A program made the position numbers and the translations under genes. Source: Eggerthella sp. CAG:298 (GTDB taxonomy: Bacteria; Actinomycetota; Coriobacteriia; Coriobacteriales; Eggerthellaceae). Taken from it: DNA of 14,101 bases. Below the pieces are notes generated by a model. The model saw only the letters and a program-made list of their open reading frames with translations. It did not search any database and was not told where the DNA came from. The stretch covers positions 36,757-50,857 of the forward strand of contig FR895143.1 in NCBI GenBank assembly GCA_000435675.1, read 5' to 3'. This document shows positions 1 to 5,901 of the stretch, piece by piece; position 1 is the stretch's first letter, and each line of letters starts with the position of its first letter.

Positions 1-2420
1 ACGGCTATTTTTGGAATCCTTCCGATTTAAAACCGTTTATTGAAAAGCTTTTGGATTCGAATGAGCCCTCAAAACAAAAAAAAGGAGCAAAGTTATTCTT
101 TGAGCTTGTTAAGCTTTTTCGGGTCGAAGGTAGGTCTTTTCCTGAGATTAATGCTTGTATAAAGCGATTTGCCTATCCTGACTTTGTGTCTACTGGACTA
201 AAAAAGATGAACCTAAAGAAGCGGTTTCACGAGTCTAGGCATCATATTCAAGCCTGGATTGATCTTAACTGGGGCGAAAAAGCGAAAACAATCTCTTCGC
301 GTGGGATTGCATTAGAGTTGAGACCAGACAAGGATGATACGACTTATCGGACAGCTGTTTATTTTTACGTGTGGATAGAGGAGCTCATTGAAGCTATCAA
401 AGGCCAACAGAAAGAAAACCCTTTAGAAGTTTCAAAATGGATTAATAATGCAGATGGTCTGGTAATACGAGCAGTAATGCTAGCTTACGCGGATTATCTT
501 AAGGATAAAGCTGATTTTAAAGAGATTGACGATGAACCTCTTAGGCTGATCGAGAAGGTTTTGGATGCTGGATATGTTTACGATGTCGAATATAGCTATG
601 AGGCTATTCAGCTTTTAAGCGAATACTGCCAAATTTGTGAACAGAGTTTTATTGATGCCTTTTTGGCTCATCATTGTGAACGACTGAGTAAAGCGAAGCA
701 AGAAAGAGAAGAGAGAGAGGTTGCTTCTGGAGAAGAGCTTGAGGTTGCAAAGGAGCTATCAACTAGATACGCATCGTATTCCAGCTGGGAAATCCTTTCT
801 CAATTTGACGAAAAAAGCCTTTCGCCATCGTGGCTACAAGAGAAGCGAAGGCTCGAAGAAGAATTAGGCAAATATGAAAGAATCGAGCACCCCTTCGAAG
901 TTCAAACTGCGTGGGGGCCCAATAGTCCAATTTCCGCTGGGAAAATCAAAAATAAAGGGCCAGAGGCCATCATTCAATTCTTGTTAGAGTGGGAACCAAA
1001 TGAACAAGACCGTTTTAATTTGGTGGAACCTGAGGGATTAGCTCGCGAACTAAAAGAAGCGCTGAAGGAATGCCCTGATTTTTTTGTTGGACAAACGTCT
1101 AGGCTGAAGAGGCTCAGATTGTCTTACATCGAGGAAATTCTTAATGGCTGGTCTGATGCTATAGAATCGGGCAAAAGTATTCCTATCGATCAAGCAATTG
1201 ATATTTGTAAGTGGGCGGCTTTTGTGGACGAAGCATCCCTTCAGCGAATCCAGATTGAGCCGTCAGTTTATTCAGATGGACTTCATGGATTAAAGAGGGC
1301 AGCTGCTCGACTTCTCAAAGAAATACTTGGCAAAGAAAAGTCCTTATCAAGCGTAAGGATGCAGGCAATTCTTGGCACAATTGAGTGTCTCGCAATTCCT
1401 AATAAGGAAGATATTGAATGGGAAAAAAACTATGAAAACGGGGATTTACTGACCCCAGCCTTGAATCTATTGCGCTCAATAGCAATACAAGCTGCGGGAA
1501 AATGGATTTCACATCCATCATCACTATCGGTGGAACTAAGAGGAAGAGCTACAAAAGTTCTAGACTCTGCTTTGCCGCAACAAGCGACATCAAGCTCTGA
1601 TGTTGTTGCGCTTGCATTGGTGATGGGACCCCTTATCGATGCAGGCTTCGATTGGCCTGTGCAAAAGTATGAGGAATTATTTGGTGCTCAACAACCGGTC
1701 GAAATGCAGAAACAACTTTTATCTGCAATTTTGGGATTATATCAGCCCAATGGTAGATTGATGGAGTACCTTAAGCCAGCATTGACCTATGCGCTAAAAA
1801 CCAATCCTGAGGAATATCCTGATTTTTCTATTGGTTTTGGGAGTAAAGGATTTCTTCAGAGATCTGGAGAGTGGATTTACACATTAGGAGCAACATCTCC
1901 AAGGATGCAGGAAAGCGCTCTTTTTCAACAATGGTTCAAGATTTCTGACAGCAAGACAAAAGGGCGAGTTCTCAACTCTATTTGCTCATTGCTCGAGCGC
2001 CAACCCAATGTGGAGGCACAGATAGTAGAGAATGTCAGGCAATTATGGGAGAAGCACAAGAGTATCGTGGCCCAACAACCTACTGCGCTTAAAGGGGTGC
2101 GGCATCTCGTTGCTCTTCATCGATTTGATGATGATTGGCTCTGCTGCGCATTGATGGAGGAGGCAAAATTAGGAAATCTGCCAGAAAGCGCCATTTTGTT
2201 TTCCGATGACGTTATTCAGCTAATGATGAGGAACGCAGCTTGGGGGATTGAGTTTCTTGCAGTGTATTTAGCGTCCAATAAAGGCGAGATCTATCCTTTT
2301 GTATACCAAAATTTTGCTTCAGATTTATGTTCAAAATATCTCGAAGAAGGAGGTTCTTCCGACAGCTTGTATCTGCGAGCTTGCAAGGACAGTCTGGGGC
2401 GAATGGGATATTGGGTTTGA
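1..2420 (+). CDS. Large helical protein of unknown function, 5' truncated by the window edge
   Basis: The frame is open from the first complete codon (base 3) to the TGA at 2418-2420, about 805 residues, so the start lies outside the window. The TTG at 51 is only an in-frame leucine-type codon without a clear ribosome-binding site. I do not recognise the family. The sequence is rich in Leu, Glu, Lys and Trp and looks like a long series of alpha-helices. A charged stretch around 710-880 (many Glu, Lys and Arg) could be a coiled coil. I see no Walker motifs, signal peptide or membrane segment in the visible part. Large helical C-terminal regions next to CRISPR loci are often sensor parts of STAND/NACHT-type defence ATPases, but that is inference from context. 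The gene is AT-rich compared with the right end of the window and ends 181 bases before cas3, so it is probably a separate transcription unit. Confidence 0.8.
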   Translation, partial: GYFWNPSDLKPFIEKLLDSNEPSKQKKGAKLFFELVKLFRVEGRSFPEINACIKRFAYPDFVSTGLKKMNLKKRFHESRHHIQAWIDLNWGEKAKTISSRGIALELRPDKDDTTYRTAVYFYVWIEELIEAIKGQQKENPLEVSKWINNADGLVIRAVMLAYADYLKDKADFKEIDDEPLRLIEKVLDAGYVYDVEYSYEAIQLLSEYCQICEQSFIDAFLAHHCERLSKAKQEREEREVASGEELEVAKELSTRYASYSSWEILSQFDEKSLSPSWLQEKRRLEEELGKYERIEHPFEVQTAWGPNSPISAGKIKNKGPEAIIQFLLEWEPNEQDRFNLVEPEGLARELKEALKECPDFFVGQTSRLKRLRLSYIEEILNGWSDAIESGKSIPIDQAIDICKWAAFVDEASLQRIQIEPSVYSDGLHGLKRAAARLLKEILGKEKSLSSVRMQAILGTIECLAIPNKEDIEWEKNYENGDLLTPALNLLRSIAIQAAGKWISHPSSLSVELRGRATKVLDSALPQQATSSSDVVALALVMGPLIDAGFDWPVQKYEELFGAQQPVEMQKQLLSAILGLYQPNGRLMEYLKPALTYALKTNPEEYPDFSIGFGSKGFLQRSGEWIYTLGATSPRMQESALFQQWFKISDSKTKGRVLNSICSLLERQPNVEAQIVENVRQLWEKHKSIVAQQPTALKGVRHLVALHRFDDDWLCCALMEEAKLGNLPESAILFSDDVIQLMMRNAAWGIEFLAVYLASNKGEIYPFVYQNFASDLCSKYLEEGGSSDSLYLRACKDSLGRMGYWV

Positions 2421-2492
2421 TCAGAGACCCATGAAGTACCACATTATGTACATCCTAAGACGCAAAAAGCTGACATACTCTTTATTGGGATT

Positions 2493-2536
2493 GTCGCACT
2501 AGAAATCGCACCAAAAACGAAATACTCTAGTGCGGC
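2493..2536. repeat. Inverted repeat between the left-hand gene and cas3
   Basis: CGCACTAGA (2495-2503) is mirrored exactly by TCTAGTGCG (2526-2534); with a G-T pair and an outer G-C pair the stem reaches 11 bp around a 22-base loop. There is no T-run on either side, so it is not a classical intrinsic terminator. A second, smaller inverted pair lies just downstream (TTGACT 2544-2549 and AGTCAA 2566-2571), in the probable promoter region of cas3. Either could be a transcript end or an operator. Confidence 0.5.
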
Positions 2537-2601
2537 AGCACGATTGACTAGGAGTCGAGCCCACCAGTCAAATTGGCAAGAATGCACGGAGGGGGATTAT
2601 C

Positions 2602-3021
2602 GTGCAGATAGCTCATATTTCTGATGCCGGCAAAATGGAGCCGATTAAGGACCATTTAGAGCTAGTTGCCAATAAGGCAGCCAAGTTCGCAAAGAGTTTT
2701 GACTCGGCTGACTGCGCTCATTTGGCAGGAATCCTGCATGATGTTGGGAAGTATTCGGCAGGATTCCAAAAGCACATTTTAGACAACGGTCCTCGCGTTG
2801 ACCATTCCTCGGTAGGAGCAAGCCTGATCGCAAATGTTGGGCTAGACGCTAAGATTGGGTATCCGCTCGCTTACTGTATTGCTGGTCACCATGGTGGGTT
2901 ACCGAATGGAGGCTCATCTGCTGATAACGAGGAAGAGCCAACTTTAAATGCGCGCATTAGACGGAAGCGATCGGCGTGCGATTCTGTTTCCCCCTCTTTG
3001 CAGAAGACGGGCTGGAATTAA
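2602..3021 (+). CDS. cas3: Cas3 HD-nuclease half (5' piece of a frameshifted cas3)
   Basis: This piece encodes the HD phosphohydrolase/nuclease domain of Cas3, which cuts the displaced strand of DNA marked by Cascade. It starts at GTG 2602, preceded by a strong ribosome-binding site (GGAGGGGG, 2588-2595). Visible metal-ligand motifs are His18 (KDH), the His46-Asp47 pair with Lys50 (ILHDVGK), Asp67-His68 (VDHSS) and His96-His97 (AGHHGGLP). These agree with the HD domains fused to type I-C Cas3. Family-like sequence continues to about EEPTLNARI; the reading then becomes unlike Cas3 and stops at 3021. The helicase continues in the -1 frame from the overlapping segment 2961-3021. Normal I-C Cas3 is one chain of roughly 750-850 residues, so this is either half of a pseudogene, a sequencing indel, or a naturally split Cas3''. 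Confidence 0.85.
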   Translation: MQIAHISDAGKMEPIKDHLELVANKAAKFAKSFDSADCAHLAGILHDVGKYSAGFQKHILDNGPRVDHSSVGASLIANVGLDAKIGYPLAYCIAGHHGGLPNGGSSADNEEEPTLNARIRRKRSACDSVSPSLQKTGWN

Positions 3022-4844
3022 GAGCACCAGAGATCCCTGATTTTTTGTACCAAGGAAGCAAGGATGGCTTTTCTGTTTCATTCTGGACACGTATGTTGTT
3101 CTCTTGTCTTGTGGATGCTGACTTTTTGGCTACAGAAGAGTTCATGAATGGCTGCGAACGCAAAAGGGCTGGCTCGCATTCGCTTCAGGATCTGTGCATG
3201 ACTCTTGAGGAGGGGTTAGCTTCATTTTATCCGCCTAAAACTCTTCTCAACATCAAGCGATGCGCCATTCTAGATCAATGTAAAGAGGCGGCAAACGGTG
3301 AAAAGGGATTCTATTCTCTTACTACCCCTACAGGCGGAGGAAAAACTCTAGCATCAATGCGTTTTGCACTTAACCACGCATCTCAGCCTGATCATATGAT
3401 TGAGCGAGTTATTTATGCGATTCCCTATACGTCCATTATCGAGCAGACAGCACAGGTATTTCGTGATTATCTTGGTGTCGATAATGTCTTGGAGCATCAT
3501 TCAGGATTTGATTTTGGCGCAGATGAGCTAGGAACAGGCGCCTCTCCAGAAAAGATAAAAATAATGGAGCGGCTTCGACTTGCAAGTGAAAATTGGGATG
3601 CTCCTATTGTTGTTACAACGAACGTGCAATTCTTTGAATCTTTATATTCAGATAAGACCTCACGATGCCGTAAGCTACACAACTTAGCAAATAGCGTTAT
3701 TGTATTGGATGAGGCACAGATGATACCGATAAGTCAGCTGCGTCCGTGTATTGAGGCGTTAAAAGAGCTAGTGGAGCATTATGGTTGCACAGTCTTATTT
3801 TGTACGGCAACTCAGCCTGCTTTGTCGAGCGTTTTTGGCGAGCTCGATATGGTTCACGAGATTTGTCCAGATGTGCCAGAGTTGTTTGATGCGTTGAATA
3901 GAGTGTCTTATTTGTACCAGGGGAAACTTGACGATGAAACTTTAGTTGATCAATTGTTTGCGCATAAACAGGTTCTTTGTATCGTGGATAGCCGGAAACA
4001 AGTGCGCAACCTTTACGATCTACTGAAGGGTAAGACTGGTGATTCGGAGAGCGTGTTTCATCTAAGCACGCTTATGCATGCACATGACCGGTCCCGAACC
4101 ATAGTTCGTATTAAGTATCGTTTGAAAAATCAGCTTCCTTGCAGGGTTGTCTCAACTTCGCTTGTAGAAGCAGGAGTTGATCTGAATTTCCCTTGTGTCT
4201 ATCGGAGTATGAATGGTCTCGATAGCATTATCCAGGCTGGTGGACGTTGCAATAGGGAAGGGGGAGAAAGCCCAGAAAGCAGCCATGTGATGATATTCGA
4301 GTCGGATGCTTCCTATATCATTCCGCTTGAGATTCGCAATAGAGCATCGATCACGTTATCACTCTTTAACGCGCACGGATTTGATCAAAAAGGTTCTAAT
4401 GGAAAAAACGAGCCATTGCCACTGCATCAGCCGCAGTATGTTGAGGAGTATTTCGATCATTTATACGAGATGCGAAGAAGCGGGATGGATAAGAAAGATA
4501 TTCTTCGGCGACTGTCGGAAAGCAGTGTTTATTCCATTCCGTTTCGTGATATTGGGCGCGACTTTCGTTTGATTGACGATGCTTCGTTTGCAGTAGTGGT
4601 TCCTTGTGAAGAGACAGAGCATGAGATAGAGGCTGTTCGTGAGGGATTTGCGAGTGCGAATACACTGCAAAAATTATCTCAATACTCGGTAAACATTTAC
4701 GAACGAGTGCGTGATGAACTGCTTTCGAGTGGTGTCATAGCGAGTCTTTACGACGATGTGTATGAGTTGCAGATGAAGGATAGGTATACCTCTGAATGCG
4801 GGCTCCTTCTTGAAGAAGTTCAAGGCGAAGGAATCATGTGGTAG
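2976..4844 (+). CDS. cas3: Cas3 DExH-type helicase half (3' piece of a frameshifted cas3)
   Basis: This encodes the superfamily 2 helicase part of type I-C Cas3, the ATP-driven motor that moves along target DNA after Cascade recruitment. Numbering from GTG 2976: Walker A TTPTGGGKT at about 116-124, Walker B in the DEAQ form at 245-248, motif III TAT at about 277-279, motif V STSLVEAGVDL at about 393-403, and motif VI QAGGRCNREG at about 420-429. All motor motifs look intact. The segment FWTRMLFSCLVDADF at 37-51 is the usual link between HD and helicase domains, so the true join lies upstream of it. In this frame a TAG sits at 2958-2960, which confines the shift to about 2961-3021. GTG 2976 has only a weak GGAAG upstream (2963-2967), so independent translation is possible but not well supported. 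A hairpin follows the stop codon by 18 bases. Confidence 0.88.
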   Translation: MRFCFPLFAEDGLELRAPEIPDFLYQGSKDGFSVSFWTRMLFSCLVDADFLATEEFMNGCERKRAGSHSLQDLCMTLEEGLASFYPPKTLLNIKRCAILDQCKEAANGEKGFYSLTTPTGGGKTLASMRFALNHASQPDHMIERVIYAIPYTSIIEQTAQVFRDYLGVDNVLEHHSGFDFGADELGTGASPEKIKIMERLRLASENWDAPIVVTTNVQFFESLYSDKTSRCRKLHNLANSVIVLDEAQMIPISQLRPCIEALKELVEHYGCTVLFCTATQPALSSVFGELDMVHEICPDVPELFDALNRVSYLYQGKLDDETLVDQLFAHKQVLCIVDSRKQVRNLYDLLKGKTGDSESVFHLSTLMHAHDRSRTIVRIKYRLKNQLPCRVVSTSLVEAGVDLNFPCVYRSMNGLDSIIQAGGRCNREGGESPESSHVMIFESDASYIIPLEIRNRASITLSLFNAHGFDQKGSNGKNEPLPLHQPQYVEEYFDHLYEMRRSGMDKKDILRRLSESSVYSIPFRDIGRDFRLIDDASFAVVVPCEETEHEIEAVREGFASANTLQKLSQYSVNIYERVRDELLSSGVIASLYDDVYELQMKDRYTSECGLLLEEVQGEGIMW

Positions 4845-4862
4845 GAGACGCTGTTGCGGAAA

Positions 4863-4895
4863 CTAATGAGGGGCACCAAAGGAGCCCCTCATTAG
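4863..4895 (-). terminator. 12-bp hairpin, probable terminator of the minus-strand RNA
   Basis: CTAATGAGGGGC (4863-4874) and GCCCCTCATTAG (4884-4895) are exact reverse complements around a 9-base loop. On the minus strand the stem is followed by TTTCC, on the plus strand by TCGTT, so neither side has a full T-run but the minus side is slightly better. It lies 18 bases after the cas3 stop and may end transcripts from both directions. Confidence 0.6.
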
Positions 4896-4929
4896 TCGTT
4901 GACTGCTTGTCTCAATCAAAATAGATTTT

Positions 4930-4958
4930 ATTTCAATCCACGCATTTCTTTATGCGAC
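4930..4958 (-). repeat. Lone degenerate type I-C CRISPR repeat
   Basis: On the minus strand it begins GTCGCAT, has a 5-bp stem CGCAT/ATGCG around AAAGAA, and ends TGGATTGAAAT. The array repeat begins GTCGCCTCCC, has an 8-bp stem around GCAT, and ends GGGATTGAAAT. The first five bases, the stem-loop position and the last ten bases are kept while the stem core differs. The total is 29 bases instead of 33. The handle TGGATTGAAAT is that of canonical I-C repeats cleaved by Cas5c. Confidence 0.72.
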
Positions 4959-4964
4959 TACCGT

Positions 4965-4995
4965 AGTGTATTTCATGTATGTTATTATTAATCAA
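4965..4995 (-). promoter_or_regulatory. Tentative promoter of the minus-strand RNA
   Basis: On the minus strand TACACT (4970-4965) is a possible -10 box placing the transcript start close to 4958, where the lone repeat begins. The best -35 candidate is TTGATT (4995-4990) with a long 19-bp spacer. That -35 would lie inside the segment matched by the RNA's own spacer, so bound Cascade could shut off both divergent promoters. The match to consensus is only moderate. Confidence 0.3.
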
Positions 4996-5008
4996 AATTA
5001 ATTTTGAA
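4972..5008 (-). promoter_or_regulatory. Candidate self-target of the repeat-like RNA, with TTC PAM
   Basis: On the minus strand TTC (5008-5006) is followed by a sequence matching the first 16 spacer-like bases of the candidate RNA except at positions 6 and 7. Position 6 is normally unpaired in type I Cascade-bound guides. After position 16 matching falls to about chance (18, 20, 23 and 25 also agree). The PAM end is 7 bases from the -35 box of the cas5 promoter. Short PAM-proximal pairing is expected to allow Cascade binding without full-length interference. Confidence 0.55.
4992..5007. promoter_or_regulatory. Perfect 16-bp palindrome upstream of the cas5 promoter
   Basis: TCAAAATTAATTTTGA equals its own reverse complement. 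It overlaps the candidate self-target and sits 8 bases upstream of the -35 box. It could be an operator for a dimeric regulator or an AT-rich promoter upstream element. A similar but imperfect copy lies at 4914-4929, in the spacer-like part of the minus-strand RNA. Confidence 0.5.
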
Positions 5009-5015
5009 AAAAATA

Positions 5016-5044
5016 TTGACCAAAAGACTATATCTGGATAAGCT
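5016..5044 (+). promoter_or_regulatory. Probable promoter of the cas5-cas8c-cas7 operon
   Basis: TTGACC (5016-5021) matches the -35 consensus at five of six bases. At 17-bp spacing the -10 candidate is TAAGCT (5039-5044), a weak match; TG at 5035-5036 may help as an extended -10. The region upstream is very AT-rich. The predicted transcript would have a 5' leader of about 165 bases before cas5. The segment GACTATATCTGG (5026-5037) within the promoter recurs exactly in the CRISPR leader. Confidence 0.5.
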
Positions 5045-5165
5045 AACCAGTAGATGAGGTTTCTTGTTTTACTTGGTTGCAAGGAATGTATGCTGCGAAG
5101 TCAATTTTTATAGAGGCATTCATCTAATAAGAATGTCAGTAAGATATACATGGAAAGGGGGTTTC

Positions 5166-5231
5166 ATGAGGGGAAGTAAGAAGCAAAAGTCTATGAAAGA
5201 AGGGAGGTGGTTCCATGGCTTACGGCATTAA
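5166..5231 (+). CDS. Possible 21-residue basic leader peptide overlapping the cas5 start
   Basis: ATG 5166 is preceded by a strong ribosome-binding site (GGAAAGGGGG, 5152-5161, four bases away) and opens a 21-codon frame ending TAA at 5229-5231. It overlaps the first 17 bases of cas5 in another frame. The peptide begins MRGSKKQKSMK and is strongly basic, with no known motif. It might couple or attenuate cas5 translation. It may equally be chance in a purine-rich leader, since a second strong site (GGGAGGTGG, 5202-5210) serves cas5 itself. Confidence 0.25.
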   Translation: MRGSKKQKSMKEGRWFHGLRH

Positions 5232-5901
5232 GGTGGAGGTGTGGGGAGATAGGGCACTATTCACGCGCCCTGAACTCTCGGTCGAGCGCATGACCTATGA
5301 CGTTATCACACCAAGCGCTGCACGCGGCATTCTAGAGTCAATCTATTGGCATCCAGGTATGCGCTATAAGATAGATCGCATTTATGTGCTCAATCCTATC
5401 AAATTCACGAGCGTCCGCCGTAACGAAGTTAAATCGAAGGCGCTCTCTTCTGCTGTTCGCACGACCATAACGAAGGGCGGTCAACTACCGTATATTGATA
5501 CGCATGCAGATATCCAACAGCGTGCTTCGGTCATGCTGACAGATGTTCGATATGTGATTGAGGCTCATTTTGATATGACCGATCGCGCAAGCAAACAAGA
5601 CAATCCAGGTAAGTTCAAGGACATCCTTATGCGTCGATTGCGTCGTGGGCAATTCTATTCGGCACCATATCTCGGAACACGAGAATGCAGCTGCTATGTC
5701 CAGGAATGGAGCGGCGGGGATCCGCGCAAAGAAAGCTACTATGTCCTAGAAGAATGTCGCGATCTGGGGCTCATGCTCTATGACATGGATTACTCCGATG
5801 TTGATGCGCAGGGCATTGCACAAAACATCACTCCAATGTTCTATCGCGCAATTATGCGTCATGGAGCAATCGATGTTGCGGGAAGCGAGGTGTTCAGGTA
5901 A
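5215..5901 (+). CDS. cas5c: Cas5c (Cas5d), crRNA-processing endoribonuclease and Cascade subunit
   Basis: In type I-C systems, which lack Cas6, Cas5c cuts pre-crRNA at the 3' base of the repeat hairpin and stays on the 5' handle in Cascade. The 228-residue protein has the RAMP-like start IKVEVWGDRALF, the subtype hallmark TPSAARGILESIYWHPG (32-48) and a TSVRRNEV segment (65-72). It also has the QRASVMLTDVRYVIEAHF block (102-119) and the basic loop MRRLRRGQFYSAPYLG (139-154). Tyr44 and His118 are plausible counterparts of catalytic Tyr and His residues in characterised Cas5c proteins, though I have not aligned them. The start is ATG 5215 with GGGAGGTGG four bases upstream. The stop overlaps the cas8c start in TAATG, implying coupled translation. 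Length is normal for the family. Confidence 0.96.
   Translation: MAYGIKVEVWGDRALFTRPELSVERMTYDVITPSAARGILESIYWHPGMRYKIDRIYVLNPIKFTSVRRNEVKSKALSSAVRTTITKGGQLPYIDTHADIQQRASVMLTDVRYVIEAHFDMTDRASKQDNPGKFKDILMRRLRRGQFYSAPYLGTRECSCYVQEWSGGDPRKESYYVLEECRDLGLMLYDMDYSDVDAQGIAQNITPMFYRAIMRHGAIDVAGSEVFR

Larger units (their letters stand above)
4863..4958 (-). ncRNA. Candidate CRISPR-repeat-like regulatory RNA (CreR/CreA type)
   Basis: Read on the minus strand this 96-base segment has the layout of a one-repeat mini-CRISPR. It has a degenerate I-C repeat (4958-4930) ending in the 11-base handle TGGATTGAAAT, then exactly 34 spacer-like bases (4929-4896), then a 12-bp terminator hairpin (4895-4863). The array in this window has spacers mostly of 33-37 bases, so the length fits. 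The spacer-like start AAAATCTATTTTGATT matches the minus strand at 5005-4990 (AAAATTAATTTTGATT) at 14 of 16 positions, directly after a TTC PAM and just upstream of the cas5 promoter. Known CreR RNAs use partial complementarity to send Cascade to cas promoters; CreA RNAs repress a toxin gene. No toxin ORF is visible here, so the CreR-like reading is preferred. Transcription is inferred, not seen. Confidence 0.6.

Noticed and set aside
2986..3000. Programmed -1 frameshift site in cas3
   Set aside because: The T-TCC-CCC context is not a canonical slippery heptamer and I see no strong downstream structure; a lost base in the C run is simpler.
4959..5165. A CreT-like small toxin gene accompanying the lone repeat
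   Set aside because: Only very short frames occur (for example eight codons from 4975), with no convincing start signal, so a toxin-antitoxin reading is not supported.
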